In this document: one piece after another, positions 26,047 to 35,246 of the stretch | Layout: every line of letters begins with the position of its first letter | Numbering within the stretch: position 1 is the stretch's first letter | From: an uncultured Oscillospiraceae bacterium | GTDB lineage: Bacteria; Bacillota; Clostridia; Oscillospirales; Acutalibacteraceae | DNA length: 53,699 nucleotides | NCBI GenBank assembly: GCA_910588935.1 | Contig: CAJUSM010000010.1 | Coordinates: forward strand, 1-53,699 | Direction of reading: 5' to 3' | Position numbers and translations under genes: made by a program | The notes under the pieces: model-generated | Seen by the model: the letters and a program-made list of their open reading frames with translations, nothing else | Database searches by the model: none | Told to the model about the DNA's origin: nothing

Positions 26047-26977
26047 CCTAAGCGGCGCCCTGCTGCTGAGCCTGGGAGCCCTTATTTGGGGCACGGCCTT
26101 TGTGGCCCAAAGCCTGGGGATGGAGCATACCGGCCCCTGTGCCTTTAACGCCGCCAGAAGCTTTGTAGGCAGCCTTGCCCTGCTGCCGGTAGTATTTGTT
26201 GGAGACCGCCTGCGCCGGCGCATGGTAACCAACCAAGGGCAGCTGGCCGCCTTTTCTTGGAAGAACCCAGCCCTTTGGGCCGGCGGGGCCCTGTGCGGCC
26301 TATTCCTCTCTGCCGCAACCCTGCTCCAGCAGGCGGGGCTTTTATATACCACGGCGGGTAAGGCTGGGTTTCTCACCTCGCTGTACATTGTTATTGTGCC
26401 TGTACTAGGGATTTTTCTAGGCCGGCGGGGCGGGGCAAGGCTGTGGTGTGCCGTGGCCCTGGCCCTGGCTGGAGCTTATCTGCTCAGCGTGGCGGGGGAA
26501 TCCTTTGGCATTCAGGTGGGAGATTCTCTGGTGCTGGGCTGCGCGGTGTTTTTCTCCTTCCATATTCTGGTTATCGACCGGTTTTCCCCTAAGGTAGACT
26601 GTGTGAAGCTCTCCTGCATCCAGTTTGCGGCGGCAGGGTTGATCTCCGCGGCTGTGGCGGTTATTCTAGAGCGCGAGAGCTTTACCTGGGGCGGCTTGTT
26701 CTCCTCCTGGGGCCCCATGCTGTATGCTGGGGTGCTTTCTAGCGGGGTGGCCTATACCTTGCAGATCATTGCCCAAAGGCGGCTGGACCCGGCGGCCGCC
26801 TCCCTGATTATGAGCCTGGAATCCGTATTCGCGGCGGTTTCGGGATGGCTTGTGCTTGGCCAGCCCTTAAGCCTAAGAGAAATGGCCGGGTGCGGCCTGG
26901 TATTTGCCGGGGTGGTATTGGCTCAGCTGCCAGAAAAGAAAAGGGCGGCGGATGCCCCCGAAGCGGAACGCCCTTGA
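26033..26977 (+). CDS. EamA/DMT-family transporter
   Basis: 314 residues with ten predicted helices and two EamA repeats. GALIWGTAFVAQSLGMEHTGPCAFNAARS opens the first. The second includes LYAGVLSSGVAYTLQIIAQRRLDPAAASLIMSLESVFAAVSGWLVLGQ, a near-perfect DMT signature. It is likely an exporter of metabolites or amino acids. Overlap of 14 bp with the MATE gene and an AGGAGG inside that gene's end show translational coupling. Confidence 0.95.
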   Translation: MKKSSLSGALLLSLGALIWGTAFVAQSLGMEHTGPCAFNAARSFVGSLALLPVVFVGDRLRRRMVTNQGQLAAFSWKNPALWAGGALCGLFLSAATLLQQAGLLYTTAGKAGFLTSLYIVIVPVLGIFLGRRGGARLWCAVALALAGAYLLSVAGESFGIQVGDSLVLGCAVFFSFHILVIDRFSPKVDCVKLSCIQFAAAGLISAAVAVILERESFTWGGLFSSWGPMLYAGVLSSGVAYTLQIIAQRRLDPAAASLIMSLESVFAAVSGWLVLGQPLSLREMAGCGLVFAGVVLAQLPEKKRAADAPEAERP

Positions 26978-27169
26978 AAAGCCGGCGGAAAGACGTCCTG
27001 GGGCCGCGGGAACCCTTTGAAAAAATGCCGCTTTTCCTTACGGCCGCTTTTGTACGGGGATTGCCGCCGGTAGACGATGGGGTTCTTGCCGGTTTTTACC
27101 TGCGCCACTTGGCAAAACCGGTGTATAATAAATAAAAACCAAGCTTTCAAACAAAGAAAGGAAAACATC

Positions 27170-27877
27170 ATGAAAATTATCCGTGTGGAAAGCTACGAGA
27201 AAATGAGCGCCCTTGCCGCCCAGATAATCGGCGGCCAAATTTTGCTAAAGCCCAATTGCGTTCTGGGCCTGGCTACTGGCTCCTCACCCCTGGGCACCTA
27301 CCAGGGGCTGGTAAGGGCCTGCGCCGAGGGCCTGTTGGATTTCTCCCAGGTGCGCACGGTGAACCTGGACGAGTACTGCGGCCTAACCGGGGACAACCCC
27401 CAGAGCTACCGGTATTTTATGGATACCAACCTTTTTCACAAGGTGAATGTGGATAAGGCAAACACCTACCTGCCCAATGGCGTGGCGGGGGATATGCAGG
27501 CCGAGTGCGCCCGGTACGAGGCCCTGGTAGAATCCTTGGGCTGGCCTGATCTGCAGCTGCTGGGCATTGGGCACAACGGCCATATCGGCTTTAACGAGCC
27601 CGCCCCGGATTTCCCGGTAAGGGCCCATACCGTGCAGCTGGCCGAAAGCACCATTCAGGCCAACTCCCGGCTGTTCCAGCGGATTGAGGACGTGCCTACC
27701 AGCGCGGTAACCATGGGAATTGGCACCATTATGAAAGCCAAAAAGGTGCTGCTGATTGCCGGCGCGGACAAAGAGGAGATTGTGGAACGGGCATGCCACG
27801 GCCCCGTTACCCCACAGGTGCCGGCGTCTATTCTACAGCTTCACCGGGATGCTACGGTGATTTTAAGCAAGAACTGA
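27170..27877 (+). CDS. nagB: Glucosamine-6-phosphate deaminase
   Basis: 235 residues, the typical length for Gram-positive NagB. It converts glucosamine-6-phosphate to fructose-6-phosphate and ammonia in amino-sugar catabolism. TVNLDEYCGL holds the catalytic Asp, followed by GIGHNGHIGFNEPA and the C-terminal TSAVTMGIGTIMKAKKVLLIAGADKEEIV. The start at 27170 is set by AGAAAGGAAAAC just before it; the in-frame extension to 27077 has no RBS. A TATAAT lies near 27123. No nagA or PTS gene is adjacent. Confidence 0.97.
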   Translation: MKIIRVESYEKMSALAAQIIGGQILLKPNCVLGLATGSSPLGTYQGLVRACAEGLLDFSQVRTVNLDEYCGLTGDNPQSYRYFMDTNLFHKVNVDKANTYLPNGVAGDMQAECARYEALVESLGWPDLQLLGIGHNGHIGFNEPAPDFPVRAHTVQLAESTIQANSRLFQRIEDVPTSAVTMGIGTIMKAKKVLLIAGADKEEIVERACHGPVTPQVPASILQLHRDATVILSKN

Positions 27878-27945
27878 GAAACTTTTTCCGCTTTTTCACC
27901 CCCTGCCCCTTCTCCGCATAGAATGGGGGGAGAGAGGTGGTGCTT

Positions 27946-28287
27946 ATGAACGTGATCTTGTATGCCTTAGGCGCTGGGCTAATGATTGTAGGCGCGGTGG
28001 AGCTGGTGCGTATGCTGGCTTTCCGGCTCAACCGTACCGGCGGCTCTGGCAAAGGTTCTATGACTTTGGTGGTTTGCCCCCAAGACCCAGAAACCTGCGA
28101 AACCCTGGTGCTGGCTGGCCTGGAGCGGGTGCGCTGGATGAGCCTGCGCCCGCCCTGCCGGTTGGTGTGCCTGTATGAGGGCAATGGGGAGTGCCGGGAA
28201 ATTTTGGACTGCCTGGCAAAAACATATCAGGAGCTGGAGCTGCTGGCCCCTGGCCAGCTGGAGGCCTGGCTTGCCGAAAAGCAGTGA
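27946..28287 (+). CDS. Small N-terminally membrane-anchored protein of unknown function
   Basis: 113 residues from the ATG at 27946, 8 nt after GAGAGG. One hydrophobic helix (residues 2-20, ILYALGAGLMIVGAVELV) precedes a soluble domain with the strand pattern SMTLVVCPQDPETCETLVLAGLERV and LRPPCRLVCLYEGNGECREI, containing five Cys. No family is recognised. It ends 26 bp before the recD2 start and is probably co-transcribed with it. Confidence 0.7.
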   Translation: MNVILYALGAGLMIVGAVELVRMLAFRLNRTGGSGKGSMTLVVCPQDPETCETLVLAGLERVRWMSLRPPCRLVCLYEGNGECREILDCLAKTYQELELLAPGQLEAWLAEKQ

Positions 28288-28313
28288 CCGAAAACCGAGG
28301 AGGAAGAAAAGGC

Positions 28314-30551
28314 TTGGCCCAAAACGAGCTTCTGGAGCTGAACGGTACAGTAGACCGGATTATCTACCGCAATGAGAAAAATCAATATACCGTTCTGGAA
28401 CTGACGGCGGGGGACGACCTGGTAACTGTGGTGGGGTCGTTCCCCCTTGTTGGAGAAGGAGAAGAGCTGCGGATTTTTGGTGGCTGGGAGGTACACGCCA
28501 GCTATGGCGAGCAGTTTAAAGCCGCTGCCTTTGAGCGGGCCCAGCCTGCCACCGAGGAGGGCATTTTAAAGTATTTGGCCTCTGGCACGGTAAAAGGGGT
28601 GGGCAAGGTACTGGCCATGCGCATTGTAGATACCTTTGGGGCCGCCACCCTAGAGGTAATGGAGAACGATCCCCAGCGCCTGGCCCAGGTAAAAGGCATT
28701 ACACCGGCTAAGGCCCAAGAGATTGGGGAAGAGTTCCAGCGCCTAATAGGCCTGCGGGATCTTATGGCTTTTTTGGGGCCCTACGGCGTTTTTCCGGAGC
28801 AGGCCATCCTTGCCTGGCGGGCATTGGGCCAAGAATCCTTATGCAGCATTAAGCGGGACCCCTACCTGCTTTGCGGCCCTAAAATTGGGGTGCGCTTTGG
28901 CCGGGCAGACGCCATTGCCCAGGCCATGGAGCGCCCGGCTGATGATGCCAGCCGGGTGGAGGCAGGGGTAATCTATGTGCTGCGGCATAACTTGGCCAAT
29001 GGCCACACTTGCCTGCCAGAGGATAAGCTGGGGGCTGCCGCTGCCCGGATGATGGGCCTGGGACAGCCCCTGGTGGAGGAGGCCATTAACAGCCTATGCG
29101 GCCGGTGGGCGCTGGTGCGGGAGGAGTTTGACGGGCGGCCTTTTATTTTTTTGCGAGAGCAGTACGACTGTGAAACCTACATTGCAGGCCGGCTAAAGGC
29201 CATGCTCCGCTCTCCGGCCAACACCCTATATGGGGCAGATGTCCAAATTGGCCTGGCAGAGGAGGAGCTGGGCATTCAGTACGAGCAAAGGCAGCGGGAC
29301 GCCATCCGGGCTGCCATGGAGCAGGGGGTACTGATCCTTACCGGCGGGCCGGGTACCGGCAAAACCACCACCCTAAACGCCATTATCCACATTTTGAAAA
29401 TGGCGGGGGAACAGGTGCTGCTGGCCGCCCCTACCGGCCGGGCTGCCAAGCGAATGACAGAGCTCACCGGGGAGGAGGCCAAAACCATTCACCGAATGCT
29501 TCAGGTGGATTGGGACGAACTGGATAACCCTATTTTTATCCGGAACGAGTCTAACCCCTTAGAATGTGAGTGTGTGGTTATTGACGAAATGTCTATGGTG
29601 GATTCTTATGTGTTTGAAAGCGTGCTCCGGGCCTTGCCCCTGGGCTGCCGGCTTATTCTGGTAGGCGACTCGGACCAGCTGCCCTCTGTAGGGGCGGGGA
29701 ACGTGCTGGGGGACCTAATTGCCGCCGGGATTTTCCCCACAGTGCAGCTGCGGGAGGTGTTCCGCCAATCTATGAAAAGCCTGATTGTGGCCAGTGCCCA
29801 CCGGATTGTAGAGGGCATGGAGCCAGAGCTTACCCGCCGGGACAGCGACTTCTTTTTTCTGCCCAGGCGAAGCGGGGCAGAGGCCCAGGAGCTTATTGTG
29901 GACCTGTGCGGCGCCCGGCTGCCCAAAAGCTATGGCTACGACCGGCTATCAGATATCCAGGTGCTTTGTCCTGGCCGCAGGGGAGAGCTGGGCACTTGGG
30001 AGCTGAACCAGGCCCTCCAGGCCGCCATTAATCCCCCGGGCCAAGGGAAAACCGAGGTTAAGGTAAACGGCCAGGTGCTGCGGGTAGGCGATAAGGTAAT
30101 GCAGGTGCGCAACGACTACCGCATGCCCTGGGCAAGAGACGATGGCACCGAGGGCCAGGGCGTCTTTAACGGAGACATGGGGGTTATTGTAGACATTGAC
30201 AAGCCCGGAAACGCTATGCGGGTACGTATAGACGACCGCACCGTGCTCTACGACCTGGAGCACGCGGGGCTAGCCCTGGAGCTGGCCTATGCGGTAACCA
30301 TCCACAAAAGCCAGGGCAACGAGTTTACGGCAGTGGTCATCCCGGCGCTGAGCGTGCCCAGGCAGCTAAAGTTTCGCAACCTGCTGTACACAGGGGTGAC
30401 AAGGGCTAAGCGGCTGCTGGTGCTGGTGGGCAGCCGCAGCGTGATTAACAGCATGATTGAGAACAACCGGAAGGCCTTGCGGTATACAGGGCTAAAGCGG
30501 TTTTTAGAGCGAAAGCGGGAGCCCTTAGGGAGCGGGGACCTGGAAGAATAA
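28314..30551 (+). CDS. recD2: RecD2-type ATP-dependent DNA helicase
   Basis: 745 residues of a stand-alone SF1B 5'-3' helicase acting in repair and replication fork processing. The N-terminal OB-like and helix-hairpin-helix parts (KGVGKVLAMRI, VKGITPAKAQEI) are followed by the helicase core: Walker A GGPGTGKTT near residue 345, APTGRAAKRM, Walker B VVIDEMSMVD, VGDSDQLPSVGAGNVL, and the late motif AVTIHKSQGNEF. The TTG start at 28314 lies 10 nt after AGGAGG; the longer frame to 28191 overlaps the upstream gene and has no RBS. Confidence 0.95.
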   Translation: MAQNELLELNGTVDRIIYRNEKNQYTVLELTAGDDLVTVVGSFPLVGEGEELRIFGGWEVHASYGEQFKAAAFERAQPATEEGILKYLASGTVKGVGKVLAMRIVDTFGAATLEVMENDPQRLAQVKGITPAKAQEIGEEFQRLIGLRDLMAFLGPYGVFPEQAILAWRALGQESLCSIKRDPYLLCGPKIGVRFGRADAIAQAMERPADDASRVEAGVIYVLRHNLANGHTCLPEDKLGAAAARMMGLGQPLVEEAINSLCGRWALVREEFDGRPFIFLREQYDCETYIAGRLKAMLRSPANTLYGADVQIGLAEEELGIQYEQRQRDAIRAAMEQGVLILTGGPGTGKTTTLNAIIHILKMAGEQVLLAAPTGRAAKRMTELTGEEAKTIHRMLQVDWDELDNPIFIRNESNPLECECVVIDEMSMVDSYVFESVLRALPLGCRLILVGDSDQLPSVGAGNVLGDLIAAGIFPTVQLREVFRQSMKSLIVASAHRIVEGMEPELTRRDSDFFFLPRRSGAEAQELIVDLCGARLPKSYGYDRLSDIQVLCPGRRGELGTWELNQALQAAINPPGQGKTEVKVNGQVLRVGDKVMQVRNDYRMPWARDDGTEGQGVFNGDMGVIVDIDKPGNAMRVRIDDRTVLYDLEHAGLALELAYAVTIHKSQGNEFTAVVIPALSVPRQLKFRNLLYTGVTRAKRLLVLVGSRSVINSMIENNRKALRYTGLKRFLERKREPLGSGDLEE

Positions 30552-30580
30552 GAAAATACAGCTGACCCAGCGCAGAAGAA

Positions 30581-30616
30581 AAAAGCAGCAGGAGCAACCT
30601 TGCCCCTGCTGCTTTT
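30581..30616. terminator. Bidirectional terminator between recD2 and murF
   Basis: AAAAGCAGCAGG / CCTGCTGCTTTT perfect stem with a 12-nt loop, A-rich on one side and T-rich on the other, between convergent genes. Confidence 0.85.
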
Positions 30617-30624
30617 CAGGCCTT

Positions 30625-31989
30625 TTAGCGGTCTTTAATGGCCTCTACAATCTCCTCTGTCTTCATCCCCCGAGAGCCTTTTACCAGCACCGCGTCTCCC
30701 GTTTCCAACCGTTCCAACAGCAGCTTTGCCGCTGTTTGGTTGTCCTCTGCCCACAGCGCGCCAGGCCCATAGCCCTGCACAATCTCCTTGGCCAAGGGCC
30801 CTACCCCAATCAGCAGGTCAATTCCCGCGGCCTTGGCATAGGCGCCTGTTTCAAAATGCCCCTTTTCGCTGTACTCTCCCAGCTCCAGCATATCAGCCAG
30901 CACCGCTGCCCGCTTGCCCGCTGTTTGCTTGCCTGCCAGCACATCAATAGCGCTGCACATGGAGTCTGGGCTGGCGTTGTAGCTGTCATCAATTACAGTT
31001 ACCCCGCCTAGCTCTTTTACCTGCTGCCGCATGGCAGGGGGGGTATAATCGCCCAAAGCCTTTACAGTGGATTCCAGGCTCTGGCCCAGGTGGTCCGCCA
31101 CTGCCAGGGCCGCCAGGGCGTTGCGCACATTGTGTTCTCCCAGCACGGGGATATACACCCGGCAGCTGCGGCCATTGGGTGAAAAGGCGGTAAAGGCTGT
31201 GCCGTTTTCCGACTCTAGGATATCCTCTCCCCGCCACATGCAGCTTTCCCCTAAGCCAAAGGTAACCAGCCGGTATTTGGCCTGCATGCTGGCCAACCCA
31301 GGCAGCAGGTCGTTGTCCCCATTGACGAACAGGGGAGCGCCCTGGGAAAGATAGTCGGCCATGTGGGCCTTTTGGGCTAGGATATTCTCTCGGGTTTTCA
31401 TAAACTGGATATGGGAGGTGCCAATGGTGGTAATTACCCCGCAGGTGGGCTTAACCACCTGGGCGATGCGCTCCATCTCCCCAGGCATACTTACGCCCAT
31501 CTCCACCACGGCGGCAGTGTGCTCTGGCTTAAGGCCGCATATGGTAATGGGCACGCCCACCTGGCTGTTCTGGTTGCCGGCGGTTTTCATTACAGAAAAT
31601 CCGGCGGTTAAGCCCTGGGCAATCATCTCTTTGGCAGAGGTTTTGCCCACGCTGCCTGTAATGCCTACTATAGGCAGGCTGAACCGGGCCCGGTAGTCTG
31701 CCGCGGCCTGCTGTAAAGCCCTGCGGCAGTCCTCCACCAGCACCAGGGCTCCGCCGTGCTCATCCATTCCCTCTATAAGATGATCGGTAAAGCTGGCAAT
31801 AGCGCCGGCTGCAAAGGCCTTTTGAATATAGGCGTGGCCATCTACCTTTTCCCCTCGAATGGGGACAAACATGGCCCCCACGCCAGCCTGGCGGCTGTCG
31901 GTAAAAAAGCGGGAGATTTCAGTATTAGGAGAACCAGAAAGCAGGCGGCCGCCGGTGGAGGCCAAAATTTCAGAGAGCTTCAGTTTCAT
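30625..31989 (-). CDS. murF: UDP-MurNAc-tripeptide--D-Ala-D-Ala ligase
   Basis: 454 residues. It adds D-Ala-D-Ala to the UDP-MurNAc tripeptide, the last cytoplasmic step of the peptidoglycan precursor. The Mur N-domain (TDSRQAGVGAMFVPIRGEKVDGHAYI) leads to the P-loop GITGSVGKTSAKEM near residue 107, the ATP-binding AGNQNSQVGVP, and EMGVSMPGEMERI. The C-terminal ligase domain has DDSYNASPDSM. ATG at 31989 has GAGG 8 nt before it; a GTG at 31998 is too close. It is last in the run murE-pepC-murF. Confidence 0.96.
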   Translation of the reverse strand: MKLKLSEILASTGGRLLSGSPNTEISRFFTDSRQAGVGAMFVPIRGEKVDGHAYIQKAFAAGAIASFTDHLIEGMDEHGGALVLVEDCRRALQQAAADYRARFSLPIVGITGSVGKTSAKEMIAQGLTAGFSVMKTAGNQNSQVGVPITICGLKPEHTAAVVEMGVSMPGEMERIAQVVKPTCGVITTIGTSHIQFMKTRENILAQKAHMADYLSQGAPLFVNGDNDLLPGLASMQAKYRLVTFGLGESCMWRGEDILESENGTAFTAFSPNGRSCRVYIPVLGEHNVRNALAALAVADHLGQSLESTVKALGDYTPPAMRQQVKELGGVTVIDDSYNASPDSMCSAIDVLAGKQTAGKRAAVLADMLELGEYSEKGHFETGAYAKAAGIDLLIGVGPLAKEIVQGYGPGALWAEDNQTAAKLLLERLETGDAVLVKGSRGMKTEEIVEAIKDR

Positions 31990-32085
31990 GGGGATCACCT
32001 CATATGTTGGTTGTTTGAGACAGCGGAAACAGAGAAGAGGGCAAGGGCGAAAAAGTTTTTCCCCCAGCCCCGGCTTCTTCTTTTT

Positions 32086-33420
32086 TTATGCCAGCGAGCC
32101 CATGGGATCCCAGGGCTCCAGAGCAATGGGTTCCTGCTCTAGTTCCTTTACCTGCTCTTCAGTGAGATACTTTTTGTTTACCACAACCTGGTATGTATAC
32201 TCTGTAAACCAGTCGTCGCTCATTACATAGTATCCTTCTGTGCCAGATTCCTTGCCCCAGCTGTTTTCTACCCGCCACCGGGTGGGCTTGCCGTCCTCGT
32301 CTAGGTTTACCCCCTGGAACACCATGGCATGGGTCATCAGGCTCTCTCCGTAGTCCAGACGCTGGGCCTTGTTCATGGCAAATTCCGTGCCAAAAAGCTG
32401 GTCTGGCCTTAGTACATCCAGATCCATTATGCCGCCCTCTCGAATGGAGCTTTTGCCTACATCGCAGCCAAACCACACTGGTTGGCCGTCTTGCATCTGG
32501 CGGATAGCGGCCTGTTTCAGCTCTTCAATGGGCAGGTTTAGGTACTTAACAGGCCTGCCCTCCTTTATATTGCCCAGCATTTTTACGGTAAAGGTCTTGT
32601 GGAACGGCTTGTCGGCAGTGGTGGCGTTGATCAGGCTTACATAGCTGCCCAAATCCCAGCCTATATACTTTTCAAAAAAGCTCTTGCCGGTAAGCCCGGT
32701 TTCCCGGATAAACTTTTTGTCCTTATCCCGTGCCTCCAGGGTAAAGGTTTTGGGGGGATTCCCCAAGGCTATGCACAGCATATTGTAGATGCAGCGGAGC
32801 ATGGCTTCCTTTTGTTCCCGCAGCTGTTCGGCGGTTTTCCCGGCGGCATGGCCCTCCCGGAGCACACAGGCAAACTCCCGGAGTTTCCGGGTCATATAGT
32901 AGGTTACCTCCCGGGTAGAGGAGGAGCAGGCGGTTTCCGGCATAGCATCCTTGGGCACCACGCCGTACTTTTCTACCAGGCTGCACAGCATATCCCACTG
33001 GCCGCCGTCGTTTAGGGGCGCCATAAGCAGGTGGGAGATCAGCCGGCCATTGGTGGGCTCATCCAGGGTATCCAAAATGTTCTCCAGAAAATAGTTGGAC
33101 TTTTCCAGCTTATCGTAAAAGAGGGTGTAGTTCTGGCTAAGCTCAAAATGCTCCAGGTTCAGCCGGCGCATTACCTCTACCCGCATGGTGTTCAAGGCGG
33201 CGAACATCCAGCACCGGCCAGAGCTCTTTTGGTTGGTGATGTTCCCTGTCTCCAGCTGGATGGAGAACTGGTGCCGGTCCTCCCGCTGTACAAAGGGGTC
33301 AGTGGCGGATTTGTTCACGCCGTTTGTGGTAACTGCCAGCTGGGCTACCCGCTTGGCCGGGTCGGCGGCAAAATCCTTTTCAAAGCTTTCCAGCTGGGCG
33401 GTCTCGATGATCTTGTTCAT
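32086..33420 (-). CDS. pepC: C1-family aminopeptidase (PepC / bleomycin hydrolase)
   Basis: 444 residues, the usual length. The cytoplasmic cysteine aminopeptidase has the catalytic Cys in NQKSSGRCWMFAALN (near residue 71), His in MTHAMVFQGV and Asn in RVENSWGKESG. It removes N-terminal residues from peptides in a hexameric barrel. It is placed between murE and murF, an unusual neighbour for cell-wall ligases, though co-transcription is not proven because 213 bp with palindromes lie before it. Confidence 0.95.
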   Translation of the reverse strand: MNKIIETAQLESFEKDFAADPAKRVAQLAVTTNGVNKSATDPFVQREDRHQFSIQLETGNITNQKSSGRCWMFAALNTMRVEVMRRLNLEHFELSQNYTLFYDKLEKSNYFLENILDTLDEPTNGRLISHLLMAPLNDGGQWDMLCSLVEKYGVVPKDAMPETACSSSTREVTYYMTRKLREFACVLREGHAAGKTAEQLREQKEAMLRCIYNMLCIALGNPPKTFTLEARDKDKKFIRETGLTGKSFFEKYIGWDLGSYVSLINATTADKPFHKTFTVKMLGNIKEGRPVKYLNLPIEELKQAAIRQMQDGQPVWFGCDVGKSSIREGGIMDLDVLRPDQLFGTEFAMNKAQRLDYGESLMTHAMVFQGVNLDEDGKPTRWRVENSWGKESGTEGYYVMSDDWFTEYTYQVVVNKKYLTEEQVKELEQEPIALEPWDPMGSLA

Positions 33421-33548
33421 GATAATTCCTCCGTATGATTTTTATTCCCTTATTCGTAAGGTTGATTTTTGCTATCTAAGGCTTGTTTGAAAAATCGAAA
33501 ACGTTGTCTTTTTTGCCATAAGAGGCCACATTCTACGTCGAAAATCCT

Positions 33549-33588
33549 CGTCAATCGCGAGATTGACGTAGTTAGCGCAGCTAACTAC
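33549..33588. repeat. Two adjacent perfect palindromes between pepC and murE
   Basis: CGTCAATC-GCGA-GATTGACG (33549-33568) is followed directly by GTAGTTAGC-GCA-GCTAACTAC (33568-33588). Back-to-back hairpins of this kind resemble REP-type elements. Without genome-wide comparison the family cannot be named. Confidence 0.55.
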
Positions 33589-33633
33589 AGCGGTTCTTCT
33601 CCTTGAAATTGTCCCCTTCTGGCCTAAAATCCC

Positions 33634-35106
33634 TCATTTCCGTTCCTCCATGGCGGCCAGAATCTCCTGGATGACTACCCGCTCGTCAAAGGGATGCTTT
33701 ACCCCTTCAATCTCCTGGTAGTCCTCATGGCCCTTGCCCGCCAGCACAATAATGTCCCCATCTTGGGCGTTCTTCAGGCACCAGCCTATGGCCTCCCGCC
33801 GGTCAGGGATTACAATATATTCCCCAGAGGTTTTGTGCATACCGGTTTTAATATCCTCAATAATGTCCATCACATTTTCAAACCGGGAATTGTCTGCCGT
33901 AATCACCGAGAGGTCCGCCAGCCTGCCGCTGGCCTCTCCCATTTCGTACCGGCGCACCTTAGGCCGGTTGCCGCCTGCCCCAAACAGGCAGATCAGCCGT
34001 TTTGGCTGGTATTCCCGCAGGGTGGCAAGCAGGCTTTCCATGCTCACCGCGTTGTGGGCATAGTCCAGCAGCAGGGTGTAGTTCCCCGGCACAGGCACTG
34101 GCTCTACCCGGCCCTTTACTCTAACGGAAAGGAGGCCCTTTTTCATGGCCTCCACCGGGATGCCCAGGCTGTGGCAGCAGGCAATGGCTGCCAGGGCGTT
34201 GTAGGCGTTGAACCTGCCGGGAATGCCTACCTGAGCGGTAAAGTCCAGGCTGCCGGCTACATGGAATTCTACCCCCAAAAGCCCAGGCTGGTTTAAATGG
34301 CGGCAGTTTTCGCCCCGCAGGCTGGCTGTTGGGCCCATGCCGTAAAAGAAGGGGCGGCAGGTGCTGTTTTCCAGCAGCTTGCCCACACAGGGGTCATCGC
34401 CATTGATTACGCCGGTTTCGCACTGGGAAAACAGCATGGCCTTGCACTCCAGATACTCCTGCATATCCTTGTGCTCCACGCCGCCAATATGATCCTGAGA
34501 AAAATTGGTAAAAATACCTACCTGGAAAGGCAGGCCATATACCCGGGAATCCTTTAGGCCAATGGAGCTTACCTCCATGACACAGTACCGGCAGCCAGCG
34601 TCCGCCATTTTCCGCAGGTTTTTGTACACCTGGTAGCTAATGGGCGTTGTGTTGTCCAGTGGGGTTACCTGGTCGCCAATGGCCGCGCCAATGGTACCCA
34701 TTGCCCCGGTTTTATAGCCGGCGGCTTCCAGAATGGACCGGACCATGTAGGCGGTGGTCGTTTTTCCCTTGGTGCCTGTTATGCCGATTACGGTGATCTC
34801 TTTGCCCACAGGATTTCCGAAAAAGACGGCGCTCATAAGGGCCAGGGCTTTTTTTGTGTCCTTTACCAGCGCCACCTGGGGCACGAATTGGGGGGGCAGC
34901 TCCACTGGATGCTGGGCAATAATGGCGGCGGCGCCGGCGGCAGCAGCGGCGGCGGCGTAGCTGTGGCCATCGGAGGCAGAGCCCTGAATGCAGACAAAGA
35001 CGCAGCCAGGGCAGGCTTGACGGGAATCATAGGCAATATCGGTGATTTCGGTATCTTGAAATCCCTCAGAAATACCTAGGGGAGCGAGAAGAGTTGAAAG
35101 CAGCAT
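33634..35106 (-). CDS. murE: UDP-MurNAc-tripeptide synthetase (MurE)
   Basis: 490 residues. It adds the third stem amino acid to UDP-MurNAc-L-Ala-D-Glu. YDSRQACPGCVFVCIQG and the P-loop GITGTKGKTTTAYMV are typical, followed by NTTPISYQVYKNLR and EVSSIGLKDSRV. The amino-acid specificity motif reads DNSR, close to the DNPR of meso-DAP enzymes, so DAP is the likely substrate. Start ATG at 35106 has AAAGGA 8 nt before it; the frame extends upstream to 35172 without an RBS. The promoter at 35143-35172 overlaps that extension. Confidence 0.94.
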   Translation of the reverse strand: MLLSTLLAPLGISEGFQDTEITDIAYDSRQACPGCVFVCIQGSASDGHSYAAAAAAAGAAAIIAQHPVELPPQFVPQVALVKDTKKALALMSAVFFGNPVGKEITVIGITGTKGKTTTAYMVRSILEAAGYKTGAMGTIGAAIGDQVTPLDNTTPISYQVYKNLRKMADAGCRYCVMEVSSIGLKDSRVYGLPFQVGIFTNFSQDHIGGVEHKDMQEYLECKAMLFSQCETGVINGDDPCVGKLLENSTCRPFFYGMGPTASLRGENCRHLNQPGLLGVEFHVAGSLDFTAQVGIPGRFNAYNALAAIACCHSLGIPVEAMKKGLLSVRVKGRVEPVPVPGNYTLLLDYAHNAVSMESLLATLREYQPKRLICLFGAGGNRPKVRRYEMGEASGRLADLSVITADNSRFENVMDIIEDIKTGMHKTSGEYIVIPDRREAIGWCLKNAQDGDIIVLAGKGHEDYQEIEGVKHPFDERVVIQEILAAMEERK

Positions 35107-35142
35107 GGCAGTCGTCCTTTCCATGGGATTATTCTGTGGTTC

Positions 35143-35172
35143 ATCGTACCGCCTTTGGGGGCGGTTTGTCAA
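35143..35172 (-). promoter_or_regulatory. Promoter of murE
   Basis: TTGACA (35172-35167) and TACGAT (35148-35143) on the minus strand, 18 bp apart. A small GCCCCC/GGGGGC-like repeat lies in the spacer. Confidence 0.65.
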
Positions 35173-35246
35173 TACAGGGGAAATGCCAAAAAAAGAGGAA
35201 AAAGGGTAGATACAGGGGGGAGAAGATAATCTCCCCCCATCTCTCT

